A stretch of DNA of 64,000 bases from Orbilia blumenaviensis (taxonomy: Eukaryota; Ascomycota; Orbiliomycetes; Orbiliales; Orbiliaceae): positions 1,240,001-1,304,000 of the forward strand of contig JAVHNS010000003.1 of assembly GCA_036872755.1 (NCBI GenBank), written 5' to 3'. A model generated the notes under the pieces. The model made no database searches and was not told where the DNA came from. It was given only the letters and a program-made list of their open reading frames with translations. The translations under genes were made by a program, and so were the position numbers. Shown one piece after another: positions 11,943 through 24,220 of the stretch. Each line of letters begins with the position of its first letter. The first letter of the stretch is position 1.

Positions 11943-12626
11943 ATGGCCATGCAATGTGCAATGACTAGCCACATTGGTACACCAATTCCCACAGGGGTAA
12001 CCTCGCTTCCTGTAGAGATTCAACTCAAAATTCTCTCCTACCTTCCATGGGAATCGCGGTATTATTGCTCCAGAGCATCACGACGTTGGAGAGATATCCT
12101 TCTCGCGTACGGTCAAGACGTCATCTTCAATAATACCAGTTTTGAAAAGCTGCGGCGGGGGAGGGTCATATCCGCTGGTACATCTAGGACTGAGTACCCT
12201 CATTATGGAGTACATTGCCTTTTCGGGGAAAGAATAACCTTGGATCTGGGTTCCGACGATAAAATTGCGACGGTTTCGTTTACGTCGGCAGGGAAGACTC
12301 AATGTGTTTCCAACCTGGAAAGTTGCTACCTTATGAACGATTTGATGTTTGAGCCAACAGACTCTATACCCGATGTTCGACGTCTATTACTTAGTATCAT
12401 GATCGAAGACCAAAGAATTGCTATGAGCCCGTATGGATTTACTGGGACGGCTCAGGTCAGCGATATGACTGTAATGGAATTTGTGAGGTTTGTAGTGGAG
12501 ATGGTGCTCCAACAACCTTCAATTAAGGAGTTGGAAAGTAGAAAGAGGATTACTCTCGAAAACCCCACGCAGGCGTTGTACTTTGTAGGAATTGCTACCC
12601 GACTTACTGGAGTCAATGATAATTGA
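11943..12626 (+). CDS. F-box protein
   Basis: This single-exon frame of 227 residues has an F-box at about residues 20-52 (SLPVEIQLKILSYLPW, then SRASRRWRDIL), the Skp1-binding motif of SCF ubiquitin-ligase adaptors. The rest has no repeat (WD40, LRR) that would name a substrate class. Its size fits the many small, lineage-specific fungal F-box proteins. The first ATG is used; ATGs slightly downstream would still leave the F-box whole. No frame break is seen, unlike the F-box relic at 6.1-7.4 kb. Confidence 0.75.
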   Translation: MAMQCAMTSHIGTPIPTGVTSLPVEIQLKILSYLPWESRYYCSRASRRWRDILLAYGQDVIFNNTSFEKLRRGRVISAGTSRTEYPHYGVHCLFGERITLDLGSDDKIATVSFTSAGKTQCVSNLESCYLMNDLMFEPTDSIPDVRRLLLSIMIEDQRIAMSPYGFTGTAQVSDMTVMEFVRFVVEMVLQQPSIKELESRKRITLENPTQALYFVGIATRLTGVNDN

Positions 12627-15600
12627 TACTAGGCGCATTAATACCGGGACAGACCGGAGGAAGGCGCACATCTATAACATTCTGCCGCCATAAACTTAAT
12701 ATAATGGTAGACTGCGAAACTAGATATATATACTAAGGTACTCCTCCCCTGGCACAGTTAGTCGGCCACATGCATGAGGATACAAGGTGCTAGTTCTGTT
12801 GTTCCCACCACCACGACTGTTGAGTAAGTCGTGTTGTGGAAGACTCGACTTATTCAAATTTTATAGGGTCAACCCGCTAAGGAGTGTGGATATGGGGCTA
12901 TTAAATCATTATATAGATTTCAGATTCTACGAGGGAAGGGGTATGTTCATAACTGCAAAAATGGGTTTCGCAGTGCAGTCTCTTAAAATTACATCCCCAT
13001 TCGCTTCATAGCATTTGTCTTATGTTAAGGTATTGCAGCCAGGTCGTCGGTAGATGAGGCGATTGTGAAGTTTCTATCACTGAATAGGCCCCTAAAAACC
13101 GGAAAGGATGGTAAACCATAGCTACTTAGTATACCATAGGGTAAAAAGGGCGCATGTGCGTTTTCTGGGTCGTCTATTAACAGCAGGTCGGCCTTAAATT
13201 GGGCTCCGAAGCAGTAGAGACACAGTCTCGTGCAGAGACTAGCAAAGACATTAAAAGCAAAGCCGGTAAAATGCAACAATTCTGGACGTGTTGTATAATA
13301 CCCCATTCTTTCTGAAATTTTGATTATATATGTCTTATCTTAGCGTTGAGCGAAGGCGACAAGCCTGCAGTTGGGTTATAGGTCTGTCTGCTTCGCTACC
13401 CAAAAACTGGAGTTTTCTCGGTAAGAGGCTCTGTAGTTATAATTAACCGTGCAGATGCTCAGATGCTTAATATTGAGTGCAGCAAAATAGCTACGTTTTA
13501 AGGCGGAGAAAATCTATTGGATGTTTGCTGGTCGCTAATTTTGGTGCCGAGTCACAGTTTCTTGAACAGGGCTTGTTTTTTGCCCACCATATGACCTTCA
13601 TACAACCATCTAACCACCCAGCCAGAGATTCTACAAACCAACGATATTTCTAATTCATTCTCGGAGAAGCTGGTGCTAACCTATAGATATCCCAAAGCTT
13701 GATAATCTACCTAGCCTGATACCGATCGAATCATGGATTCTGTCGAGAGCCCGTTTTCTAAGGGTTACGGCCGATGCATCCTGGTAGCCCCATTCTCAGG
13801 ATCTGGAGGCTGCCTTAGACCCCTCAGAGCTCTTGAGCCATGAGTCGCACGATGTCGAAAACGCATGTTCTCATCTATTTCCTCTAGATCTAACCACGAT
13901 TTCCATATGCAGAGAACCGTCTACGCATATCAATGTGTAACGATCACTACATGATCCTTCTCTAGCTTTCCCGAAAAGAAGATCCGTCCGACTCCTCACT
14001 ATGTTCAGGTATTGCCAGCAAACCCGGCGTGCGTATCCCAATCCTATCCTTTTCCCTGCATCCTGCCCCTCTTTTAACGAGGATGCGGACCCCAGAGTCT
14101 TCGAATCTAACTAACAAGAAACTGGTGGCAGCCGTCTCTATCCTAGCTACATTGAAGCTTGCATCAATGCCCTTTTTTTGTGATATTTTCGTCTTCTCGC
14201 CAAGTTTAGACATGGTCCACGCAATAATTCGTGGCGCTTTGCTTTTACGAAACAGCAAAAAACCCACAGCTTGGGTGAGAGCTGGTTTTTTTTTCTTTTC
14301 CCCGCCTTCGCGAGGTAACCACGGAATACGGATGGAAATAAAAGAAAATTCTCCCTCATTTATTTCTTCGATAAAAAAAAGAATGCCACGACGAAGACCG
14401 GAAATCATCCCAAAGTTATCGGCTATCTGTCCTTCCCGCTTCTATTATGAGAGGCGTTTCGTCGAATATTCTGGGCATCGAAATTATGAGGGGCTTCTTG
14501 AGCAGATCTTACGCGTTTGTCTCATGCTTGTGGTCAAAATGGGGGAAAGGAACATAACGGTCGGAAGGTCACGGGATGTGCAGATTTACGGTGGCATCTT
14601 CTAGGTTTTATTTTGCAGCCCCTTGATTGGGTCTAAAAATTGCACACGATTCGCGTCAGCACGGAAAGCCTCTAAAACGAAAGGTAGAAGAATCTGAAGC
14701 TCTGGATATTGTTATATGAAAGAAGGCACGATAATGATGGTGTTATCGAGGTGAGGGGAGAGCGACACCTGTCAGATGGAAGCGAAAAGACATCAGACTA
14801 ACCAATATTCGGGATAAAGGGTCCGCTGTTCGTTGACAGCCAGCAGCGCGATTATTTGCACGGGAGAACGCCTGCAAACACCCCTTGTTGGACTGAAAGC
14901 ACGCCAGCCCAGGTGCGGAAAAAGAAACGAACAGAGGGAAAAGAAGGTTGAGAAGGTTGCTTTGGTGGGCCACTCTCTCGGTTGCCCTTATCCTGTGGCC
15001 TTGCAGCCAATAGGCCCCAAATTGGCCGCTCAGTCTCACCACCACCAACCATGAGAGCCCAAAAATCAAAACAAAGAGGAAAGAGAGGGGCAAGGGTTTT
15101 TCCTTCGCACACGGTCTCTTGCATGGACTATTCAGAGACTAGGCCTGTTCTGGTAAGGGAGCATTGATTCATCGTCCATTTAAAACCACCCGCAGCAGTC
15201 TGCTTCCCCCCAATTTTCAAGTCCCGTAATTTTCTCTTGATATACATACCCCAGCGGCACCACCCATCTAATCTTTTTTTTTATTTTTTATTTTTCTTTT
15301 CTGTTCGATTCGGAATTTTCAAAAACCACACGGGTTTGGCTAACCACATTTCTTGGGCTGGCGGAACAGAACCAACCGAACAGACCCCTCCTTCTCTTAA
15401 ATACGATCCGTCGCCACTGGCCAGATCCGTGTTTATTGGGCGATTTCTCTCTGCCTTTGGACTCCAACTCACGAGACCGCATAACCACCACGCAACACAC
15501 TTTTCCACATCCATCTATATATTTTGTTACGAACTTACGACAAAAAGCAAAAGTTATTTTATCCCCTTTTGCTTTACACAGATAAATTTTTTTCTTGTTC

Positions 15601-16563
15601 ATATTAAAAAGTAAAAGTAAGTAACATCTGTGGGTTCATTGTTTTATGGTATTTATTTGGGCATGTCTGTTGTTGTTCCGTGCCTGAATTTCGTTTTACT
15701 GTGGTGGATTTCATTGTTGGTGCTGGAATGCTATATTTTCGTGTGGTGTTTGCCCACGATTTCCTCGCCTGTTTTCCTTAGCCTGGTCGCTTTGGGACGG
15801 ATACCACCAAAGCAACAACAGCGCAAAAGAGAAAGTTGATGGCGATGGCCGGATCGCGTTGGCTTCAGGAAAGGCATCGAGACTACGGATGGCGGCGGAC
15901 GTGCATCCGGTGCATGTACCGGTGGTACTTGTGGAGGGCGTGGTTGATGCACATCGCCACAGGCTGCACGTTAGGGGGATTTTCTGGCAGTTGACTACAT
16001 GTGGATTTGATTTGGATAGGATGCCGGGTCAGTCAATGTGGTCTTCTTAGTCAGCATATAAATTTTCCACCGGCGGCGTCTGGCCGGGTTTGATTTCAAT
16101 CCTCAAATTATTCCCCTTTTTGCTTTTTTCAGCCGGCCCACTTCGTCTCGAGCTCCACAGCAACACTTTCACGGTTCCATCGCTGTCGTCGCATTACTTC
16201 GCTGCTGGCGCTACTGGACTGGTGAAGCTCTGGTCTGTTAGCCTGAATACTTACCTACATACCATACCTCACATATGCTTGTCTTTTGGGAGCCGGTGTT
16301 GTAATGTGTCTTTGAAAAGTGTTACATGCATGTTGACGGATGGTGATCACAACTTTTGATATAAGGGTTGCTGGCTAACTGAGGTAGCTTTTCGTTACCA
16401 GGTGTATTTAATCTCTACCTCCCACCCCTCCTCCTCCCTTTCCCCGCTATCCTATCACTATCGACACCTTCACGCCCGACAACCGCCGACATCAAAAGAT
16501 ATTGGTGGCCCGAACCTTTCGTAACAATACGTTCCGAACCTTCACTATATATTTCCTCCCAAC
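12627..16563. other. Long region without a supported gene
   Basis: Frames of 90-190 codons occur on both strands (for example 13025-13306 minus, 14029-14604 plus overlapping 13962-14408 minus), but none has a motif or a clean splice pattern. T-rich tracts lie around 15270-15300 and 15580-15600. The final part is the leader and promoter of the bromodomain gene. Confidence 0.4.
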
Positions 16564-19340
16564 ATGGCCAACCTTCCTTCTTCCTCCTCACCCATTCCAT
16601 CTTCTGATATCGACACTTCCAACGGCTCCAAACAACTTCCTTCAACCGCAGCTCCCACGTCATCCGAAGAAACCTCAACATCAGATAAGAAAAAGGATAC
16701 TAGTACGGGCATTGAACCTGATACTGCTGTTGCTGTAGCAGACTCCAATAGTAGCGACGGACATCAAACCTCTAATTCCCTACTAAAGCCGATTACGGCA
16801 CCCTTATCTCCGCCGATCCCAACACCACCCTTCAGCGAATCATTTGACACCTCAGCACCGGGACAACGAGCCATGAGCAATCTCACTCTAGAATCTCCAG
16901 AGTCTACCTCGAAACCCCTCGAAACATCCAGTACCATCCCCGCTGTTTCCGGCGATTCTAGTATTTCCGATCAACCAATCACAGCCACGCCTGCTGTTGT
17001 TCAACAACCCACCTCAGATCTCCGAGAAGCCCCCATATCATCAGAGTCGAAGGAAGTGAACATGGAGGACGCTGTCCCAACCCCTACTGCTGAAGCTCCA
17101 AACAAATTAGAGGGGGGATCCAAGGGAGCTCCAACTACGGCTCCAGCTGGCCAAGATGCTGAAATGCCAGATGCACCTGCACATACTTCGTCGCCTCCTG
17201 CGCTGATGAGTTCCTCTTTGGTCCGTGCGCGATCAGAATCAGTTGAGCCTGAGCGCCCCAACAAGCGGCAGAAGACAGCAGAGCCTGAATCCCTGCCGGA
17301 TGCTGCCGATCAAGAGCATACTGCCAAAACCAATGGTTCTCCAGCGAAAACAGAGGCAACGAGTCCAGCAGCTATGGATACTAGTGCGGATCAACCTGGA
17401 CAGGCTTCCGCCAGTGGTCCTGCCGATGCACCAGCATTCACCGGAGAGCCGATGCCGATACATCAATCAAAATTCGCACTTTCCAATCTCAAGAATATCA
17501 AGCGCCTTAAGGATGCACAGGCCTTTCTATTTCCGGTGGATCCTATTAAACTTAGCCTGCCTACATACTTTGAAATCGTCAAGAACCCGATGTCTCTAGC
17601 TGATATTGAAAGGAAATTAACCTCGAACGAGTATCACAATCCAGAAGAGCTCAAAGCCGATATCCACCTAATGGTACAAAATTCGATTTTGTTCAACGGG
17701 CTAGAGCACGCCGTTACACAATCGGGAATTCATATCCGTGATAAATATCTCCATATACTGGAGAAGATGCCACCGGCTGAGATTATTTCTAAGTCAAAAC
17801 CCCAGCCAAAACGACCCGTTGTCTCCACGGCGGCAGCAACAGCAGTAGTGGCAGCAGCAGCACCTACCAGTATCCCTTCTCCAGCAGTCCAGACACCAGA
17901 TTCTAGAATTCGCCGCGAGTCAGCTCGAGCCTCCGTACCTTCCTCCGCCATGTCACCAACTGCCGCATCGCCCACTTTCTCACTCACACCAGGGGGGGTT
18001 CCACAAATCCGTCGTGACAGCATAGTGACTGCTGACGGCCGCCCAAAGCGCCCTATTCACGCACCACCACCGAAGGACCTGCCCTACTCAGATCTCAAAC
18101 CAAGGCGCAAAAAGTCAGTTGCGGAATTCAAGTTTTGTGAAGGAATCATGAAAGAATTGTGGAAGAAGCAGCATAATGCAATCGCCTTTCCGTTCTATAA
18201 TCCGGTTGACCCTGTTGCACTCGAAATCCCTGATTATTTCAAGGTTATAAAGAAGCCGATGGACATGTCTGAGATTCAGCGAAAGCTCAATCATAACGAA
18301 TATAATAATTCGAATGAGTTTGAGGCCGACATTCGCTTGATGTTCAACAACTGCTACAAGTTCAACCCACCAAACTCTCCCGTCTATGATTGTGGGAAAC
18401 AACTGGAAGCGGTGTTTGACGATAAGTGGTCGCAGAAGCCTAGCTTCAAGGAAGAAACTCCAACCCCGCCTGTTGTCGCCGAAGAAGAAGATGGGGAAGA
18501 CTCGGATGATGAGGATAGTGATGAAGATGCTCAGCCGGCCCTTGAGATGCTCAAGGCCCAACTCAGCACGATCCACTCCCAAATCGAAACCATCGAAAAG
18601 AAAAAGAAATCAAAGAAGTCACCCCCGGCCACATCTAAGAAGCACAAGAAATCCAGTAGTGCTGGAGCTGCTGTTGGGAAGGCTACTACAAAAGCAACGC
18701 CATCAAATAAGAAGAAGGGATCGAATGCCAAAAAGAAGGAGCCTGTCGTTCCATACATGACCTTTGCCCAAAAAACCGAGCTCAGCGAACGGATCAATCA
18801 ACTGTCCCCACATAAAATGCAACAAGTTCTTTCGCTCATCAAGACGTATCATCCAGATCTCGCTGTAAGTTATTTATACTCTTGTCATTGGTAATTCATG
18901 GCCGCTAACAATTTGCAGGAGGGAGATGAGATTGAGCTCGACATCGACGAGTTGGCGCCTGCTACTGTCCATAAGCTCTATATTTTTGTCACAGAGAATA
19001 CAAACCCATCCACCGAGTCAGCTGCTCCCGTCGCCCCTGCGCCTAAGATGCCCAAGAACGTCCCGACAAAGCAAAGGAAGAAGAACAAGCCGATGTCTGC
19101 TACCGAACAAGAGCGAAAAATCCGCGAAATACAGAGTCAGATCGAAGGCTTCGAGGGGGGTTCTCCAACCGATGACGGACCAAGGTCTTTAGCCTCGATG
19201 GGAACTAAGCGTATGTTTATGACTAATATTATACAACGCATGGCCACTTTCATGATTACTAACTTGCTCTTGAATATATAGAAGTTGAAAGTTCGAGCGA
19301 TGACGACCCGTCCTCCGGATCCGAAAGCGAGGAGGAATAG
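16564..19340 (+). CDS. bdf1: BET-family double bromodomain transcription factor (Bdf1 type)
   Basis: Exons are 16564-18864, 18919-19210 and 19282-19340; introns of 54 and 71 bp have GTAAGT and GTATGT donors. The product is 883 residues. After a Ser/Thr/Pro-rich tail come bromodomain 1 (about residues 300-400, acetyl-lysine-contact motif LFNG) and bromodomain 2 (about 518-622, motif YKFNPP), then an acidic and a lysine-rich segment and an NET domain that spans intron 1 (PHKMQQVLSLIK, then EIELDIDEL). The C-terminus is Ser/Glu-rich. BET proteins bind acetylated histone H4 and link chromatin to transcription initiation in the nucleus. The length and domain order match fungal Bdf1. Without splicing, the frame would end inside the NET domain. 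Confidence 0.95.
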
Positions 19341-20456
19341 ACCATCCTATTCTTATCGTTACGATATTTTAATACTTGCTACTTCTGTTGCGCTTTTGCC
19401 TATGGTTTTTCTGTTATTGTTCGGGATACCTCCTTCGTATTTCTTATTCCTGCTGATTTCTCCCACGCATACTCGGGTTTTTTCTATTCTCTTATTTTCT
19501 TTTTTCTGCATATGTCATCCTTTTAGTCTACTAACCAACCCTTCACGACACTCATAACCCTTCTACGATCATGCCTCCACCCAAAACGCCATCGATTCTT
19601 TCATCAACCTTTCACGAATTTACACCCGCGAAGGACGTTTATGAACTCATGTGATACGTCGCGAGCAAAGAACGATCGCGTCGTTATCGTCTTTCTCATG
19701 AAACAGCATGAAGAAGTTGTCCTTTTCTTCTTTTCACCCTGTTCTCTACTATTGCTATCGCTTTTATCTTTTTTCTTTCCTGTTTTTCTCAAAAACAAAA
19801 TTTCATGTATTATTCTACACTACACCGGCGTATTTGTTGAGCCGAAGAGAAGGAATAGGAGGGAAGGGTAAAAGAAATTAAAGCAAGCTGTTAAAGAAGG
19901 CTAATAGGACATAGTCTTCGGAAATGAAATACCCATTTTTTTCTGATCATGATCATTTGCTTGTTTTCCCGTCCCCCATAACATATAGGTCAAATACTGT
20001 GTCCGCCTCTGCATAACGATTACACAACCAGTACCCAGTAATAAGCAAACGCAGCGCAAATATCTGAAAGCTGCTTTGCAATTGTGGGTTAGAGTGTTAA
20101 TTATGGATGTATTATTTTGAGACAGGTATCTCCGGTGACATCAGCGTGATACCACTAGGTGGAAACACCTGCCTAGGTATTTACAAAGCATTTGAATATT
20201 TGAGCGCTTCAGTGTATTAATACCTAAGCACTTCGAATTCTTGGTTACAACCAGTCGGACATCCAGCCGGATTGCATCGATTGGGAATATGTTGGATTCT
20301 GTCTAAATTTGTGTTGTCTGCAGCATTGGATAGGCGACCAGGATAGGCCAACTAGCCAGCTCGAGACTTACGAGACTAATTTCAGCTATAAATATACCTA
20401 TATGTTTAGAAACCTACGATGTGCGCCAGCGGTTTAATCGATTAAAATTCGCAAAA
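19341..20456. other. 3' region and intergenic DNA
   Basis: Pyrimidine-rich DNA follows the bromodomain gene. No gene, tRNA or repeat is supported. Confidence 0.4.
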
Positions 20457-21245
20457 TCAGTTGAATAATATAGAAATCCATCCTATGGCATATGGGGAAA
20501 GGGTGAAATAATTCGCGGCCTGTTCACGGCTTCCGTAGAAATTGTTTTGATGTCTTATGCGGCAATCTCTCAATACTTGCCGTCGAGGCTTTGATATTTT
20601 GGCATAGAGGTATAGTACAACATCCTCATGATCATTGTTCGCACGAATCTCTAGCCGGACAGTATTTGGGGTTGGCTTTTGGGTCGCAGGTATATTTATT
20701 CCATAAGAGGTAGCTTGCAATTGTACGCTTGTAGTTCAAAGATCTGGTTGATAAGGTATTTTTTGGTATTAGCTGTGTCCAGCCTTCCTCGCTGTGGCAG
20801 TGGTAAAGAGAGCTTAAATTTTCTGGCAAAGGAGATTTGCCCTTGGCTAGCTCTTTTGCTCAGAATGTAATGAGGTCTTGAACTCCTTGTTTGTTCTGCC
20901 AGCCTAAATTGCGGTATATAGATATACACATGTATAACGATTCCGGCGTTCGAGTTCTGTCGGAACCTCAGTATTAAGTCATTGATCATGATTGCAGGTA
21001 GGCCGTCTTCCCAGCGCCCGGAATATCGTGACAACACAATACTCCGCCAAATATTTACAGCCAGTTCTGGTATTCGCTAGATTCGAGGAGCTAAGTCCCG
21101 GTTTCGGGGCGTCGTCTATTGAGGAAGTCACTATGCTGAGGGCCATATTCGACTGGAGTAAGCCACCACAAAAGCCGCTATTCTTCTGCAGTATGTTGGC
21201 GGGTTTTAATTTGTTTAATATCAAGGGTGACGTTCGATACCCCCT
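20457..21245 (-). pseudogene. Relic of a NACHT-domain (NLR-like) gene with RIP-like stops
   Basis: Read leftwards from 21245, the frame gives the lead-in typical of NACHT-ankyrin proteins (WLTPVEYGPQHSDFLNRR, then LLESSEYQNWL) and a Walker A DIPGAGKT at 21021-21000. Stops interrupt it at 21180-21178 (TAG), 21093-21091 (TAG where Trp is expected) and 21057-21055 (TAA). Past the P-loop the match moves between frames: INDLILRFRQNSNAGIV at about 20970, LPENLSSLYHCHSEE at about 20800, LEIRANND at about 20640. The Trp-to-TAG change, and the likely CAG-to-TAG change, are C-to-T or G-to-A transitions, as repeat-induced point mutation makes. No product can be made. No ankyrin repeats remain. Confidence 0.7.
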
Positions 21246-21255
21246 GCTGGATTGA

Positions 21256-22091
21256 TTTGTTATCTTTTCCCTAGAGGACTATATGAACAAAGAAATCATT
21301 GTCTTGTTAACCAAAGATAGACACATCACAAATCTTAGCTTAGGCCGTATTAACTATGGAAAGTCGATTGCATTGCATTTCACAGGCCCTGACCAAATCG
21401 TACTTCAGTTCACCTGGAAACTTAAGGCGGGGTAAATACCTACCTAGCTAAAATAAATATGATCTGGGGAGGGGCCGGGGCGCGGTTTAAAGATTAACTA
21501 AGCGCATATAAGACGATCGACGAGTAGCATTGTAAACCTTGTCGGCCTTGTGCCCACTACTAATACGCTGCCAAATCACAACATACTGGTTACCTAGGTA
21601 TTTATGGTATTATTGGCGCCGTGGTTTCAAAAGATGGTGTGATGATCCCTAACTTTGCAGTGGCCTAGAAACTCGGTGCATGCTGGATTCAGTTCGGCAG
21701 ATGGTTGACTTTACTGGCTAAAAGATAGCCCGCATCTTGTAGAGGGATACGGTGTAAACCGAGGCTATTTTAAACGTTTACGGGAACTTTGGGCTTAAAA
21801 CCGACACAGGAAGTATTCTAGGTCCAGACGAGGCTGAATTTTACAGTAGAAGCACATCTCTGATGCATTAATCGTAACCAACGGGAGTTTTACACATTCA
21901 TTATTGGCCCAACTAGGACCTATCATATGAACATTGGTTAGTATTTTCAAACGCTATCTTTGCAAAATGGGCATTGAATGACGGTAAAACACACCTTTGC
22001 AGAAAAAATACTCGCCGTCGAACCAAAGCACTATCATGGAACACTATTTCGGAAAATCATAAAGAAAAGGAGAAACTGACGGTCCGCTGAA
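21256..22091. other. Intergenic DNA
   Basis: I see no gene here. An ACCTAGGT palindrome lies at about 21592. Confidence 0.4.
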
Positions 22092-23511
22092 TTAAGCGAC
22101 CGCGGCCTCGGTCTTCTCGGTCTCCTCAGCAACCTTTTCAGCCTTCTCGGCTCTCTCTGCAGCGTCCTGCGCTTGCTCAGCCCATGTCCCTCGAGGAGTT
22201 TCTGGCTCGATTGGAGTCTCGGGCGCTTTCTCTGCCCTAGGTTTCGATCCAGGGAGTGCTGGGAACTCGGCCTCATTACTAATATCGGCAGGTATAGTCT
22301 GTCGTCCGCGATGGTTACCGCGAGCGGGCTGATGGCCCCCACGCCCGAAACCACCGCCTCTGTCGCCTCTATCGCCTCTGTCGCCCCTACCGCCTCTGCC
22401 CCTCCCACCTCTTCCGCGGCCACGAGGTGAGTGGAACGACCGTTCCATGTCACCCCCTGTGCCTTCTCCATCACCCTCTCGGGAATAGCCAGCATCCGGG
22501 TTGGAAATAAACCCGGAAACACCACCGTGTGCTCCTCGGCGAGATCTGTTCGTATACCCTGACGGATTATAATCCTCTTCGTTTTTGCTAACATCCCATT
22601 CCCTATTTGATAGCGCCTTGAGCTTTCGTTGGCGATTCTGCTCTCGTTCAGCACTGTTTCACAGTTAGTATCAATACTACATACTCTAGTGCGTTTCCTA
22701 CAGTAACTTACTCGAGTTCCTTCTTCTTTTTTCCATCCTCGATTTGCTTTTTTCTCTCATCAGCTCTTCGTTTAACTTCCTCTGCTTTCCTAACTTGCTC
22801 CGCCTCGTTGAACTTCTGCTCATCTTCGGCGGCGCGTTGGAGCTTCTCAATCCGAGCTTGGTTTTTGAGTCGCACGGCTTCCATGCGGCTCGCCAATTCT
22901 TCTTCCGTTAGTTTCTGACGATTTGGTCCGCCAGTTACAATACGGTTTCGAGATGGAAATTCCTTGCGTGGTGTTCCCGCAGCTGGACCTGTTGGCGAGG
23001 CGGCTGCGGGGTTCTCTGTCTCGCCATCCGGATTCGGTGCTGGCTCCGTTGCATCTGTTGCTTCTGGCGTCTGGTCTGTTACTTCGGGTGTCTCCTTCAC
23101 CTCCTCTTCTGCTGGCGCATTACTCTCTTCAACGGCAGCGGGGGCGGGGCTAGAAACGGCGGGAGTGGGCGCGGCGGGAGTGGATACAGCAGGAGTAGCC
23201 ACAGTGGGAGCTGGCGCAAATCTGCTCACGATGCTGCTTCCTGCGCCGTCGCCACCCTTCCACTCATTTGTTGGCGGGGGCCCATTGTGGCCGCCTCGGC
23301 CGCCCCGAACTCTGGGTGCTCCCCTCCCCCTCCCCCTCCCACGTCCGTTACCGCGACCGCGACCGTTATTACCGTGCGCCTTGGGACCTGTTGGAATTGC
23401 GGCATCTCCCTTTGGTGGCGAAGGATTGGGCACGATCTCGTCGTCGAAAAGGTCTTCAGCCGGTCGCCCAGTATTCGCGAAGTCATCCTCTAGCGAAGGA
23501 ACGGTTTGCAT
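22092..23511 (-). CDS. RGG-rich RNA-binding protein (Stm1/HABP4-like)
   Basis: Exon 1 is 23511-22712 and exon 2 is 22653-22092; the 58-bp intron has donor GTAAGT and branch TACTAAC. The 453-residue product starts with an acidic segment (AEDLFDDEIVP), then an RG/GR-rich tract at about residues 50-70, an Ala/Pro-rich linker, a long charged coiled-coil (about 195-275) that runs across the intron, a NREWD motif, and a second RGG/RGD-rich tract around residues 355-385 before an Ala/Glu-rich end. RGG boxes bind RNA or G-quadruplexes, and the layout resembles ribosome-associated Stm1/SERBP1-type proteins, but I cannot confirm the family. A pyrimidine tract and AG just upstream of the ATG suggest an intron in the 5' leader. 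Confidence 0.8.
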
Positions 23512-24220
23512 ATCTTCTGCCTATTCATTTTCAAGAGAGTTTGTCAATACTGTTGGGCTCTGAGATTTTTCTGTCGCAAAAGTTGCCTGAAAAAAAAAAA
23601 AAGAATGAAAAAACCACCACCACAGAAGCACAAATATCCCATCCGACGTAGACTCCAATGGTATCTCGAAATCTAAGAAGAGTAACGGAAAATACTGCTC
23701 TCTCACCATTTTTCAAATTTATATATATAACGGACGGACGCGAGGGCATAAAGTCGGTAACGAGGTTCGCGTTTGCGTGGAAAGAATAGGGTGGGATAGA
23801 AAAATCGGTCGACGGGTAGCCGCAGGGACCGAAGAGCTGGCTATTTAAGAGGGGAACAGGACCTTGCCCCGCCGCAAGCTAGTCTCGATATTTTAACCTA
23901 ATTCTGGCCAGTTCCCCGCGCTAATCCTGTCTGTTCGCGCTGGTTCCTTGCAGCAGGTGGTGGGCAAACAGTCAAACAAGAAATTTTGGGCGAGGGGAAG
24001 CGAATAAATTAAAGAAAAATATGTTTTGATGATGACACAGCATAAATATTGTACAGATTCGCTGCATTTCGTCTATGTATAAAGTGCACTTCAAGTCGTA
24101 CAGTAATATTCTTTTGAGGGTATCCTTGAACGCCGAAAAACCCGCAGATATGGTACAAATGTCTTGTGCGGCCCCGCACAAAACTATTCCCTGCAAAAAT
24201 TAGTACGTGACGAGTTCCCA
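23512..24220. other. Promoter and 3' region between two minus-strand genes
   Basis: This is the upstream region of the RGG protein gene plus the 3' flank of UTP7. I see no gene here. Confidence 0.4.

Noticed and set aside
13962..14604. Overlapping frames of 148 (minus) and 191 (plus) codons
   Set aside because: They have no motif, no splice signals and mutual overlap, so neither can be preferred.
22964..23563. 199-codon plus-strand frame
   Set aside because: It is antisense to the RGG protein gene and made of Gly/Ala/Pro low-complexity reading.
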